A stretch of 64,000 nucleotides of DNA from Pollenia angustigena (GCA_930367215.1 OV884056.1:56730308-56794307), one strand, 5' to 3'. Positions 22,937 through 34,717 are shown, counted from the first letter of the stretch. Notes: generated by a model from the sequence alone, not told the origin. Program-made: numbers and translations.

Positions 22937-23829
22937 AATGCGAAAATAAACGGAACATTATTTAGCGTACGGCTCACACACCCAGAAACGATATCTATAC
23001 TTTAAGTGTTTGTGTATTAACAAACAACCCTTAATTCTGTTCATAACTATTTTCAAGATTGTAACGAACATTATTTAGTGTTCTGTGGGGTAATTCAGTA
23101 ACTTTTTTTGTCGTTAAGTAGAACATTTTGACTTAAAAACACTTAAAATTTACTACTTAACGACAAATTTTTGTCGTTAAAAAGTTACAGAATTACCCCA
23201 CTGTTCTTTGTTATAAAACAGAACAATTGTAGTGGTTCTGTAGACATCCATTATATATTTATGTTCTATAGTGTTTTTTTTTAATGATGAAGGAATGGGC
23301 AAACAAAAATTTTTAGCAGCAACCACAGCACGAACAGCGTGTGTGTTTATTGTGTCACATTTTTTGTTGCCTTTTTGTTTTTTTTTCGTATTTTTTTTTT
23401 TTGACAATTTTTTGGTTTCTTTACTAGTCAAAAGCATGCTAAGCACAATTGAAACGAACGAACAATAATATGCTTAACGAACACAACGAAATTTATGGTT
23501 AAAAACACAGAACGCAATAAAATGTTCTCATCCTTTTCTTCAGTTGGATGAGTACAGTATTATTTATCTGTTCGAAGATCACAAACGAAGATACGTTTTT
23601 TTAATGATTTTGATTTGACACATTCGGCTGACAACTTTTTATCAAAGCTGTAATATTCTCTTTTCAATCATCAAATATAAGAAAAACTATTGTAAACTTT
23701 TTGTATTACTGATTTTTGAAAATAAAGAAGAACTAGAACTACATGCATTATTAGCGTTTGTGTTTTCCATATATCTACCGAACGGTACCCTAAAAGGCAG
23801 TATATAATGTTTATCTTCGAACACAGTTT
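22937..23829. mobile_element. CAGTGTTCGAAA TIR element, inverted copy
   Basis: Begins GCGAAAATAAACGGAACATT with GGCTCACACACCCAGAAACG, the reverse complement of the right end of 17233-18703. It finishes near 23829 with TGTTTATCTTCGAACACAG, the family's other end. Inside are AGCGTTTGTGTTTTCCATA and ACCGAACGGTACC, complements of left-end words in the 8886 and 17233 copies. A separate MITE (23086-23201) interrupts it. Confidence 0.75.
23086..23201. mobile_element. Hairpin MITE with 6-bp target duplication
   Basis: GTGGGGTAATTC...GAATTACCCCAC with inner GTCGTTAAGTAG/CTACTTAACGAC. The 116-bp unit is flanked directly by TGTTCT on both sides (23080-23085 and 23202-23207). It lies inside the TIR element at 22937-23829. 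Confidence 0.85.
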
Positions 23830-24140
23830 CTGGTCTTAAAATAAGAATCGTTTTTCTAGAGCAGAACACATTTTTGCAATAAAGTTATATTCTACGAAAT
23901 TCAATTCTTTAAAAAAGGTCGTTTTTTAAAAGTCCTATTAAAATAAAGCAATATAATTTTGTTAAAAAAAACAGCGAGAACTTTTTTATACTACCAGTAT
24001 TATAATCATTATTTGTAAAGTACCTTTAAAAAACTTTTTTTTTTTATCAAATAACATTTAATTACATGTACATTCAATTCTTGTTATTAACATTTTTATT
24101 ATGACCATCAGATTTTTAGATTATTTTTCTTTTTGCTTAC

Positions 24141-24305
24141 CTTGTGGCGGTTTCTCGTCTTCCAATTTACCCAAATAAAAGGGTCCTTGTCTGGTTGTTA
24201 TTTCATGTACAATTATTCCAAATGAATAGACATCACCTTTTTGCGTGCCCTCGGGTGGACGATTACTTTCCATTTTTAACAGCTCAGGTGCTGTCCATAA
24301 TAGTT
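24141..24305 (-). CDS. Gyc76C: Receptor guanylyl cyclase, kinase-homology exon 2
   Basis: Acceptor TTTTTACAG, donor GTAAGC; the first two bases (AA) complete the Lys codon left by the exon ending at 33898. The product reads [30 protein letters not shown] and [16 protein letters not shown], the APE-like and DxYSFG segments of the kinase-homology domain C-lobe. It ends with one base of the next codon. No following exon (rest of the C-lobe, dimerisation helix, class III cyclase domain) could be found between 1 and 24140, so the gene probably continues left of the window. The 9.6-kb intron before it holds LINE, SINE and TATACCC repeats. Confidence 0.92.
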
Positions 24306-25040
24306 CTGTAAAAAGAACAAAAAGTAAATTAAGGTAAATAAAAAAGAAATTAAAGGAATAAAAAAAAGACGTATTTGCAATTTAAAAACTTTGAAGGAAT
24401 TGCAAAAAAAAAAAAATCTTTTAAATAACTTCTAAACTTTTATACAAAGACTGTTTGAGACATAAGGCCATCAATTAAACAGTTAAATGGCGAAACGATA
24501 GGACATTTTTGTTTTTTTTTTGTTGCAAATTTTAAGCGTTTGTTGTTGAACATTCATTTTAAAGGACATGAACAAATCAAGCCAATTTGGGATACCCTGT
24601 TGTGAAGTGAAGCGTATGTATTTTTATTGGAGCGTTATGCGGATTAGGCAAGAATCGGATTTTGTATTTGAAGGGTGTGGGAAAACTATCCAGTCAAACA
24701 GTTTTTAACTTTACTGGTGCACGATGTGACCGAGCGGTGCCATTATCGGATTTTAAATCTTCATGTCTGTTGGCATATTTCTAGTATTTTTCGGTCAATG
24801 CTAGCTTTCAATGAATTAGTTCTATTCTATTGAGATCACTCTGTGATCGACTGGTTCGATTTCAACAGCTCAAAACAAATAATACCCTTCGTCCGCCTAT
24901 ATACAGAGAGTTAGCTTGGTGCTATAGATATTTGACTTCGTCGTTAATTCGGCTAGTTTCCCGGACTCTGTATACGACTTTTTACACAATTGATCCAGTT
25001 TTATTCGCCACTACTGATTAAATGCAAAAACTCTTTTTAA
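24306..25040. other. Intron sequence without recognised elements
   Basis: Starts at the acceptor of the cyclase exon ending at 24305 (minus-strand upstream intron). The frame at 24830-25021 has no family motif. Confidence 0.5.
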
Positions 25041-25245
25041 AAACACACCAGAATAGTGGAGAGAGTATTATGCGCTTGTGCTGATGTTTGTTACAACTTT
25101 AAATTTAGTATACGGATTGGCTCAGCATCACTCAGTCGATCACACGATGTGCGTTTGCCAGGCTGGCTGACTGTCCATGAAAACCTTGTGCGCAAACTAA
25201 ACGAATCCTAAAAAATAGGACCAAGGCCATAATACCCATAATTTC
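25041..25245 (+). repeat. 5' fragment of a TATACCC family-1 repeat
   Basis: ACACACCAGAATAGTGGAGAGAGTATTATGCGCTTGTGCTGATG parallels the opening of 28111 and 29698, followed by the Ser/Thr-rich GGCTGGCTG word and CCTTGTGCGCAAA. Truncated after about 200 bp. Confidence 0.6.
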
Positions 25246-25544
25246 TTTCCGTAATAGGGATTTTTCCCTTTTCGTAGGGATGAATTTTAAAAATTTGACA
25301 TGCAGAAAAAAATGGGAATGATTTCTAACTTCTTTTGAATTGTAGGGATTTTTCTAAAAATTTCCAATTGTAAACTTAAAAATTACATAAAACAACATTT
25401 TATTCAATTACAAAATATTTGAGCGACAGGTATTTAAAATACAAAATACAAAATACATTTTGGGAATGAATTTGAAATACTAATACGGATTCCTACCCAA
25501 ACCTGATCATATCTAAGTGATGTTGTGAATTCCGCATTAGGCGC

Positions 25545-27030
25545 CTCGAAGTTCCGACCTGAGACTTCTTCAAGGAGGTGTACTGTCACCATTGCTTTAG
25601 AATCTGAATGTCAATACCCGGCTCAAGGTCATGGAAAGGATTTGCTGAAGAACTGTTGCATATGCGGATGACATGGCACTTTTCACAAGGAGATACGAAA
25701 TTCTCCAATTTGCTACCCCAAAAATAAATGGGATCATTCTGAAACTATCCGATAATGCCAAATATCTTGGACTAATATTGGATAGCAAACTGAACTAGAA
25801 GATGAACAGCATTTCCTGAACTACACCACTTTATTGGTGTAAAAGGGCAGTTGGCCTAAGCTAGGGAATTAACCCAAGGAATGTATACTGGTTATAAAAA
25901 TGTGTTATCAAACCCATTTTATTCTACGATGCAGGTGTTTGGCAGTTCGCACTCAAGGGGAAGAATCATCAAACTAAGTTTGAAGGTATAGATAGAATGG
26001 TGGCAATAACGGTAATAGGTGACATTATGACCATTCCTTCTGAGGCATTTTTACGATCTTGAACTGGCTACCACCGGATATTTTGGCGGAAAAGTTAGCT
26101 GCAGACGCACCAATTAGAAAGATTACCACATTGAACATGCTTAAATCCTGTATGAGATAAATTGGCACTCGTACGTTGATTATATTACACCTGAGCCAAT
26201 CTTTGAAGCTGGCTCCAACGTTAGCAATTTGGATAAAGTAATTCACTGCGATAAACTACAAATTCCTGCGGATGCGATACAGATATTCACTGACGGGTCT
26301 AAGGCGTTGTATGGTGTCTGTTCTGACATTTACTCCTAGCAATTATTCTGGACAACTTCCTAAGGCTGCCGGATCATTGCAATGTTGTGCAGGCCGAGAT
26401 AATGGCCATCAACACCCTTACTTTGAAACGGAACTGTTCAACATAATATATCGGCATTTAATTCCCGAGGAGTTAGCAAATTAATACACACAAATGTCAT
26501 CCTATTGCCAGTCAACGATGGTTTGATAAAACAACCTGTGGGGAAATCAGAAAAAATCGTCTCATTTTAGATGAAAAAAGAATTCGGCGGGCTTTGAAGC
26601 TGTCTAGACTTCACCTCAGGAATCTAATTGGAGGCTATAACAGGCCACCCAAAACACGACAAATTGCTAGGGCTCTCTTACACTAGCTTATGTAGAAATT
26701 GCGGCGTCAACAGAATCTCTTCTCTGCCATTGCCCCGCGTTTGAAGATCTAAGACTCGAGCTGTTTGGACGAAGAACCCTTAGGGACAAAACAAGTCTCT
26801 CTAACATGACTGAATGGTTGAGTAAGAATGTCAGCAGTAAGGTAACATAGGACCTCTGGGAGACGGTGAAATATGGTAACACAACGGGAACTAATTGCTG
26901 CACTAATGTGAGCTGTGCTTGATTGCGGCTGCCAACGGAACCTAATCCAACTTAAGTTATATTATCCAATATACTAATATTAACATTTTGTGCACAGACT
27001 TTTGTAAATAAATAAATTTTTTAAGCCCAA
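25545..27030 (+). pseudogene. LINE (non-LTR retrotransposon) ORF2 remnant, I/R1-like
   Basis: GGVLSPLL and then VAYADDMAL (25655-25681) are the reverse-transcriptase blocks containing the YADD active site. AKYLGLILDSKLN follows. IFTDGSK at 26283-26303, and HCNVVQAEIMAI ~100 bp later, mark an RNase H domain, which points to an RNase H-bearing clade such as I, R1 or Loner. A C-terminal CHCPAFEDLRLELFG block resembles the Cys/His tail region. Many stops and frame changes; only the 3' half remains, ending near a short A/T-rich tail. RT is pre-empted by truncation upstream of 25545. Confidence 0.8.
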
Positions 27031-27170
27031 CAGAATTGTGTTTCTTATTTAAAGAATGTAATTGCAATGAACAATTTAAGGATTTAAGTGAAATTTAATA
27101 TTTTTCGAGTTCCTTGCAGAATTCTAAATTAAATTTTAATTTTAAGAAAAAGATTTTATTATTATAAATG

Positions 27171-27320
27171 AGTGCCCCGGTAGGCTAGCTGGTAGTGAGC
27201 TAGTCCATCAGCGCCGGGGTTGCGGGTTCGATTCCCGCCAGAGACTCAAGTTTCTTTCCTGCAGACAAGCGAATAGCTTCGCGGGAATATCTTAGGAAAT
27301 AATAAAACAAAAACTAAAGA
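27171..27320 (+). mobile_element. tRNA-derived SINE, second copy
   Basis: AGTGCCCCGGTAGGCTAGCT head, B box GGTTCGATTCC at 27225-27235, then TTTCTTTCCTGCAGACAAGC and TAGCTTCGCGGGAATATC, ending in an A-rich tail. Matches 16100-16248 over its whole length in opposite orientation. Confidence 0.85.
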
Positions 27321-27762
27321 AACAGGATTTTAACTGAACTTTTAAAAAAATCATTTCGTTCATATTAGAAATATTAATCAATTTGTGATCAGCATGGCAA
27401 AATTATACATATGCATATACATAAGAGTTGTCAACCGATTATTAATAATTCGATTAATCGATCAAACAAAACCAAACTCTTATTCGAATAATTTCAAAAC
27501 GACGATTTTCGAATAACGAGTAAATCGATTAATTTATGTCGATTAATCGAACAATTTTTTTTATTAAAAAATAAATTAAATAAAAGCTTAGAATTTTATT
27601 TATTGTCATACGTTTTAAGTGATTTAAGGAAAGTTAAAAATATTGTTGCAATAGCCCTGGTTATAATTAATCTTAATGTTTAGTAAGCAAAAACCGTGTT
27701 GAGTACTCTTGTATTTCAAAAATGTATTTAATGTTCTTATTAAACAAATCTTAACAAACAAT

Positions 27763-27970
27763 TGAGTAGGTGAGTTGCAAAATTAAAAATACGAGATGAC
27801 AATTGATTCTAACAGTTCTTTTGGCGCTTTATGAGAAGGATTTTAGCATGGACATGCATTGACGCAATCCGAATATTTCGTCTGATAAAGCGCCAAAAGA
27901 ACTGTAAGAATCATTTGCCATCTCGTATTTTGAATTTTACAACAAACGAGTTTTGCAACTCACCATCTCA
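27763..27970. mobile_element. MITE with GGTGAGTTGC arms
   Basis: The left arm GGTGAGTTGCAAAATTAAAA...ACAGTTCTTTTGGCGCTTTA is complemented by TAAAGCGCCAAAAGAACTGT...GCAACTCACC. The ~70-80-bp arms surround a ~60-bp loop. Nested in the hAT-like element. Confidence 0.8.
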
Positions 27971-28110
27971 ATTGTATCAGATGTTTTATTTTTAAATCAA
28001 AAGTTAAAAAAGTGAAAAATTTAGAAATAAACAAAAAGCTTAAAATTAAAGAATTGTTTTATTTAAATCATATCTTGAAAGTAGAAAATGTTGTTATTGT
28101 ATTGTATTTT

Positions 28111-28830
28111 TTATACCCACACCACAATAGTGGCGAGGGTATTATGCATTTGTGCTGATGTGTGTAACGCCTTAAAATATTGGTCCTAGACCCACCTTAA
28201 AGTATACCGATCGACTCAGAATCACTTTCTGAGTCGAACTAACGCTGTCCGTCCGGCTGGCTGGCTGGCTGGCTGGCTGGATGTCTATGTAACCTTGTGC
28301 GCAAAGTACAGGTCGCAATTTTGGAGATAATTTGATAAAATTTGGGACATAGGTTCTTATTGACACAAGGACCAAGCCTATGGAAAATGGGCCAAATCGT
28401 AGGACCACGAGGGAAGATAGGGGGAAATTTCTTCCTCTCAGAAACTATCAAACCGATTTTAATGAAATTTAAAACTTACATAGAACCATATCTTCATGGA
28501 CACAAAAAAGATGTATTTTTTAAAAAATAGGACCACGAGGGGAGATAGGGCCAATTTCTGCCTCTCAAACCGATTTTAATGAAATTTACAACATAGATAG
28601 ATCCATATCTATATGGACACATAAGCTATACAGTTTTTCAAAAATAGGACCACAAGGGGAGGTAGGGGGCAATTTCTGCCCTTCACAAACTTTTAACCCG
28701 ATTTTAATGAGTTTTATAAACATAGATAAATCCATATTTATATGGACATATAAGCATGATGTGTTTTTTAATGCTGTGGTGTAGGGTATCATATGGTCGG
28801 GCTTGACCGACTATACTTTCTTACTTGTTT
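28111..28830 (+). mobile_element. TATACCC family-1 element, copy A
   Basis: Starts TTATACCCACACCACAATAGTGG (an internal CCAC/GTGG hairpin) and ends GGTCGGGCTTGACCGAC plus TATACTTTCTTACTTG. The centre has three ~115-bp direct repeats (AATAGGACCACGAGGGGAGA... with CGATTTTAATGAAATTT). A (GGCT)n tract sits at 28254-28281. The open frames here on both strands are repeat translations. Confidence 0.75.
28254..28281 (+). repeat. GGCT microsatellite
   Basis: Six or more consecutive GGCT/TGGC units. Confidence 0.9.
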
Positions 28831-29697
28831 TAATTATATATGTATAACTTTACCATTTGCGCAAGTGTCACAATATTACCATTGAAAACGATGTAGTGGA
28901 AGACAATCCAACGACATCAATAATTGAAGTACAGCCGCGAATAACGTTTTAAGTTACAAAATAATAATTTTTCAGGATAGCAAAAAAACGTTTTTTGACA
29001 GGCATCATTGTTTGTTTTAAGAAACGTTTTTTTCTATTATTAAAAATAATGATAATAAAAACTTTTATGCAAAAGGCTTTTAAAACATTATTCCGCACTG
29101 CAAGACCATTTCGGTTACATCATTTTAATAGTAACTTACAACGTTCTTCCACTGTCTGTCACTTTGTATGCCATTTTGAAAACGTTAAGGTGATTAATGT
29201 TGGGTGATTTGATGTTTAAACTGTAAAAGAGAGTTAGGTCAACGGTTATCTGCAAGAAAACAGTTTTTGCAAAATGTGGCGTTTGCAACGTTATTCGCGG
29301 CTGTGCTTCAATTGCCGAACTTGGTCCAATGGAAAAATACATTAAGAGAGACAGCGGCTGTTCTATAGAATAAATTGTAGACAGAAGTTTAACTGAAGAT
29401 GGTAGGTCTGCCAACGTCTTTCGAAAATTCAGAGTAATATCGGATTATTGAGGAGTTAAGAGTTTTACTATGCTTTAAGAAAAATTTTATGCATCAAAAA
29501 AAAAGAAGAAGTCAAAGCGGATGGAATGGAAAATTTTCCATAGTAATTTTTTTGTAAAAAATTTATCGAATAATTTTTTAGATTTAATCGTTTGATTGAA
29601 CCAACAAAAACAATTACTTGAATAATTCGAACAAAGTTGAAAGGCGAATAATTGACAACTTTAATATACATATGATGTTTTTCTAAAAACTTATTAA

Positions 29698-30346
29698 TTA
29701 TACCCACACCACAATAGTGGAGAGGGTATTATGCATTTGTGCTGATGTGCTTAACGCCTTAAAATATTGTTCCTAGACCCACCTTAAAGTATACCGATCG
29801 ACTCAGAATCTTAGTCCATGTAATTTGTGCGCAGAGTACAGGTCGCAATTTTGAAGATAATTTGATTAAATTTGGGACATAGGCTCTTATTGGCACAAGG
29901 ATCAAGCCTATTGAAAATGCGCAAAATGGAAGGACCACGAGGGAAGATAGGGAGAAATTTCTTCCTCTCAGAAACTATCAAACAGATTTTAATGAAATTT
30001 GAAACATAGATAGAACCATATCTTTATGGACACAAAAAGGATGCATTTTTTAAAAAATAGGACCACGAGGGGAGATAGGGGTAATTTCTGCCTCTCAACC
30101 CGATTGTAATGAAATTTAAAACATAAATAGATCCATATATTTTTATGGACACATAAGCTGTATAGTATTTCAAAAATAGGACCACAAGGGGAGGTAGGGG
30201 GCAGTTTTTGCCTCTCACAAACTTTCAAACCGATTTTAATGAAGTTTATAAACATTTATATGGACATATAAGCATGATGTGTTTTTTAATAATGTGTTGT
30301 AGGGTATTATATGGTCGGGCTTGACCGACTATACTTTCTTACTTGT
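29698..30346 (+). mobile_element. TATACCC family-1 element, copy B
   Basis: Same start, internal ~115-bp repeats and GGTCGGGCTTGACCGAC end as 28111-28830, in the same orientation, but lacking the GGCT tract. It begins 36 bp outside the right end of the hAT-like element. Confidence 0.75.
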
Positions 30347-31588
30347 TACAAATTTGTATTTGTTATTAAGATTTCTAAAACTTTTTGTAATTATAATATT
30401 ATTGCTATTGTGGTTTACTTAGAAACTTTAAGTAATATTAAAAATCCTTTTAAATATTTAATTGACTTTTATTTTAATATTTACTGAAAGCAACATAGTA
30501 TATTATTTTTATAATCTTTAAAAATTTTCATTCTTTCATCATGAACATATTTGTTATTTCTTTTAAACGTTTTGTGTTATATTTTTTGTTTAAAGTTTGC
30601 AAGATTTTTTTTTTATTTATGTAACAAAAGCCTTCGAAGTTGTTTATTTAAAATGAAAAAAAAGAAATAATCGATTATGTTTTCATTTTAAATAGAAATA
30701 AAGGAAATTATTTTTGTCTGAAATGTGGGCAGTTTCTATTGAAGTGCAAAAAAAGAAAGAAAAACTTTTAACATTATTAGTTTTTTTTTGTTGCCTCTTT
30801 ATGGAAAATATGGAACAATTCAAATATGAAACGTCGAAGAACTGTAGTAAAATGATTAGATATTAAGGGGTTATTGCATGGCAATACTCCATAGGTACTA
30901 ACAACAATAGCACTTCATCTTTTATGAAAGGCTTCTGGAACAAACTTTTTAACTTTTATACACTAAATCATAATAACGAACTAGTAGAATCAACTGCTTA
31001 ACTTGTGTAGCATAAATTTATCTTGGACCAGACTTGTACAACTCTATCATCTGTAAATGATGAACATCATTTAACAGGAAGATCAAGAGAAAGTTCTGAT
31101 GACATCCGAAAATTACTTCCATTTTCATTTGTCTGTAGAAGACAATTAAATTAAGTCAATTAATGAACTAAAGTACTGCAGTTAAACAATTCCGGTGCCT
31201 TTCTAGCGCACAAAAACAGGTAGCAAAAGGACTGCGATAAAGTTTGAAGATATCAGAAAAAAAAAAAACGCCAACATTTAAAATCATAAAATTTTGACAT
31301 TTGGAAAAAAGAAGAAATTTATAAAAAAAATTTAATAGGTAACTAAACCTAAAACAAAGATATTAGCTAGCTCTATGGCTCTCTAATACAACCAAGAAGA
31401 AGGATAAGGTCGCAAAAAACCTTGAAGAATACACGACTTCTGACCTTATACCTTCTGATTTTAAGGAAAACACTTAATATTCTTAGACAATAGAGTCTAA
31501 AGGCCCAAGTAGGAGCCTTTAGAAGTGTTTTGCTAAAAATTGATTTCAATAAAAAAATTTAAATTTGCACCAGAAAACAATTTACTAG
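30347..31588. other. Unassigned AT-rich sequence
   Basis: No repeat or gene recognised. Confidence 0.5.
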
Positions 31589-31972
31589 CATCAATCAAAC
31601 ATTTAGTTCACTTGATTAAACGTTTAATTCACTTTATTAAATTGTTAATTAAAACTGATTTTATATTTGATTAATTCTTTTACTGGTAAACAATTTTGAG
31701 GAATTTTTCTGTGCTAAGGATCTCTATTGCCCACAGAAATGTTTTAGGTTAACGGGAACATTTATAAAGGCTCAGTTAGGCATCAATCAAACATTTAGTT
31801 CACTTGATTAAACGTTTAATTCACTTTATTAAATTGTTAACTAAAACTGATTTTATATTTGATTAATTCTTTTACTGGTAAACAATTTTGAGGAATTTTT
31901 CTGTGCTAAGGTTCTCTATTGCCCACAGAAATGTTTTAGGTTAACGGGAACATTTATAAAGGCTCAGTTAGG
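31589..31972 (+). repeat. 192-bp tandem duplication
   Basis: Units 31589-31780 and 31781-31972 are almost identical (two or so substitutions). Each starts CATCAATCAAACATTTAG and ends AAGGCTCAGTTAGG. The last ~13 bases are the outer end of the neighbouring TIR element. Confidence 0.92.
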
Positions 31973-32704
31973 CGAACGTTGCTGTACCCGTAATGTACCG
32001 CACCGTACTGTAAGCACGTTGGTGCACTTATAGAACGTTTAAAAACGTGTCATATGTTTTCCCATACATAAACAAAAAGCAATAGTATACATAAAACAAA
32101 ACACACAGTGATGGGAATCAAAAATGCTGAAATGGTGACCATTGTGCAGAAAAGGTTCCACGTGATTTAAATGGTATTAAAACAGTATTTTGGGTATGTA
32201 AAGAATTTTAATAATTTAATATTTTTATTATAGATTTACAATAAATAAATTTGTATTTTAGCATGTATAAATTTTTAGCATACATATATTGTAAATGTGC
32301 ATACACCAAACATGGTTTTAATACCATTAAAAGTCTTGTATATGTTTCACATTTCCATTGTATGTGTATATGCATTTGTTTATTTTAAACATCTAAACAT
32401 ATGTAGATTTGGAAATATGTTGTATTGTAAGTTGTTTTGTCGCAATTCCATAGATATACTGAAAAAAGTACCAACAAAAAAGAGCAAAATTACCCGCAAT
32501 CAATGTAACATACAAGCCGCCCATCACTGTCTTACAAATGTCAAGTAACAACGGCATTAAATTCTACTTTATACAGATTGGTACGTTGCAACTACGGTAC
32601 ATTGCATTTCGGTAAGCTTTTGTATTAGTTTTAATATAACAAAAAGCGAACAGCTGATGGATACAGTACAGATACGGTACAGCAACTTTCGCATAACTGA
32701 GCCT
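31960..32704. mobile_element. TIR element with AGGCTCAGTTA ends and TAA target duplication
   Basis: The left AGGCTCAGTTAGGCGAACGT and the right complement AGGCTCAGTTATGCGAAAGT continue as TGCTGTACC (about 30 bp of TIR). TAA directly flanks both ends, as in PIF/Harbinger-like insertions. 745 bp; the inner frames are not transposase. Confidence 0.82.
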
Positions 32705-33897
32705 TAAGGGGCCTAACTGTACGGTGCTTAATTAAGAGAGAAAATAAAATGCGCCTACTCACGAATCCATGTCTGAAACAATCACACCTGTCAATTTTAT
32801 CACATGACTGCCACAATCATACATTTACCTCTTGCTTAAGAACCGTCGCTATCCAACTTTAACTACAGCTGCAGCTTCTGTTGTATAGCAACAGCCAGCT
32901 GTCCTTATTCTGTTCTAGCAAAAGTAAGTTCTTTCTTCTCCGCGATTTTCTTTTTAACCACAGCCATCGCGTTATCCTATTAGTTAATTACTAGTTCAAA
33001 ACCAACGGAATATTGACTTCCGTAGTAACAGATAGAACTCTGTTCAGATGTGGTAGATCTTAACCACTGGATGACAAATAATGCGTTTGCCAAACGCCCC
33101 TGAGTGCGAGAGCAACCAACACACCCATTTAACGATTTGAGTGCATAATCAGAGAATATAAGCCACTCGCCGCCTTGTTTAGGAGCTGAAGCTATCTTAC
33201 TGCTGTTTTTCGAAATATACTAGCAGCATCACTATGTTATGGAAATTCAAAAAAGCATTTTCCGCAAGAAGCATAGTAAAGAAGGCATTAACTAATAGTC
33301 CGTGCCAACTCACCCCAGGGGGAAAACTCTGGGCAGATACGCTCTAGGAAATCCGCCAATTTCAAGTCTCCAAAAAGCTTCAGGTATTAGCTGTAGCTAT
33401 TTTCTCTTGAAAGTGCATAACAAAACCGTGTAAAACTAAATAAAGAATTCCTCAAAAAACAATCTTATCATCTCTTAAATAAACTTCTTCACTAATTGTT
33501 TAATGGTAGCAGGTTAATTAACTACGATCATTCAGCGCCCTATCAGTTTTAAGGTCTCAGACAAGCCTAAGGATCTGGTTGGACTTATAACCTCGGGAGA
33601 GCAAAAAAAGATGTTGATTATAACTCATATGCACACTTCTGGGCTATAAAAAAATGTGCACCCAGAGAAAAAAATGTTTAAATATGGTCACCTCCAACAA
33701 AACAATTTTTAAAGAAAATTAAAAAAAAGAGTAATTTCCAACCAGCATATGTTTGGGTCCTTACAACATCCAGCTTTCCCAAATAAGGATCAATAAGTAC
33801 AATTAATTTTAAAAGGTCTACTGATAACATACAGCGAGTGCCAACTTCAATAAAATTCTATTTCTAACTTTAATAAAAACCTTAGTATTATACTTAC
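32705..33897. other. Intron DNA; possible LTR-like segment
   Basis: About 32870-33540 is less AT-rich and includes GAATATAAGCCACTCGCCGC and a later AATAAAGAATTCC, an arrangement like an LTR promoter and polyA signal. No paired LTR, primer-binding site or coding remnant was found, so the identity is open. Confidence 0.25.
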
Positions 33898-34620
33898 TAC
33901 TCCAATATGCGTGACTATTACAATTTTCAATGTCACTACATATATCCTCGTTTGTCCTTCTCAGCGTATGTAAACCAAAATCACAGATCTTCAGTACAAA
34001 TCTCGAATCGACTACACAATTTGATGACTTCAAATTTCCATGTGATTTAATATCAGAAGTGTGTAAAAAATGCATTCCCCTTACAATATCATGCATTAAC
34101 GATAATTTAAACATCCAGTCCAGCTGGAATTGATCATTCTCTAAAATGTCCTGCAGCGAACCCTTTGGGCAGTATTCGGTCAATATAAAACTTTTGGCCG
34201 GATCTAAACACGCGCCATAAAACTTTACCAAATGCTCATGTTGCAGATCTTTCATACGTTTCAGTTCCAACATTAAGGAACGTGTTAGATTTATATTACG
34301 CTCATCGATAATTTTAACAGCAGCCTTGCAGCCACGAAATAGTCCAACGGGTATAAAAATTTGCCGGTCACCGCTAAGCGAGCCCATATCATCAGACATG
34401 AGTGTAATTTGGGAGTTGTGTTTGACCAAGGAATGTAAAGAACCACGAAAACATCGGCCAGCCGAATTGTGAAAAACAACATCATCGATGGTGACACGCC
34501 AAGCCATGGAATTAATTTCGGCTTCGGACTTATAATGGCGATAGCCGAAGAAGAAACAAATGCTCATAATGACTACCATTGCGCCGAGGACAATAGAAAG
34601 TATGGCATAGCCGGGTAGGG
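33898..34620 (-). CDS. Gyc76C: Receptor guanylyl cyclase, transmembrane and kinase-homology exon
   Basis: Acceptor TTTCTAG, donor GTAAGT; the 723 nt complete the Ser codon and leave one base open. Near the start a ~20-residue hydrophobic run (AILSIVLGAMVVIMSICFFF) followed by GYRHYKSEAE is the single transmembrane helix with a basic stop-transfer. Then comes the kinase-homology domain: AAVKIIDE with the Lys of the ATP site, ELKRMKDLQHEHLVKFYGA, FILTEYCPKGSLQDIL, and HGNLKSSNC in place of the catalytic HRDLKxxN, so the catalytic Asp is missing. DFGL is retained. This is the usual pseudokinase pattern of receptor guanylyl cyclases, where the domain gates the C-terminal cyclase rather than phosphorylating. 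Confidence 0.95.
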
Positions 34621-34632
34621 CTAGAAATATAA

Positions 34633-34648
34633 AGAGAGAGAGAGAGAA
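34633..34648 (+). repeat. GA microsatellite in the short cyclase intron
   Basis: About eight GA dinucleotides in the 97-bp intron; on the gene's strand they form a CT-rich tract upstream of the acceptor. Confidence 0.85.
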
Positions 34649-34717
34649 GAGTAAAATATAAAATTAGATATAAAAACTATGGACCTTTAAACAACTTTTC
34701 TTAAAATCAATACTCAC

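Larger units (their letters stand above)
27428..29662. mobile_element. hAT-like element with GATTAATCGA subterminal repeats, loaded with insertions
   Basis: The left end GTTGTCAACCGATTATTAAT is mirrored by GCGAATAATTGACAAC at 29647-29662. TCGATTAATCGA-like words crowd the left ~120 bp, and TTCGAATAATT-like words the right. Two other elements lie inside (27763-27970, 28111-28830). The remaining interior (28831-29420) contains an inverted pair (ATTGAAGTACAGCCGCGAAT at 28923 against its complement at about 29290) whose translation, IEVQPRIT/IEAQPRIT, may be duplicated transposase coding debris. Confidence 0.6.

Noticed and set aside
1..24140. Remaining cyclase exons (C-lobe end, cyclase catalytic domain) on the minus strand
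   Set aside because: No open segment with class III cyclase motifs was found; a very short exon could have been missed, but the catalytic domain is not here.
27171..27245. Functional tRNA gene
   Set aside because: Has a B box but no good acceptor stem, and the same head with the same non-tRNA tail occurs at 16100-16248, so it is a SINE.
28172..28451. Overlapping frames over the GGCT tract
   Set aside because: Translations of the microsatellite and family-1 repeat; repeated at 29698-30346 with frame breaks.
32870..33540. Solo LTR
   Set aside because: Promoter- and polyA-like words only; no matching second LTR, primer-binding site or target duplication.
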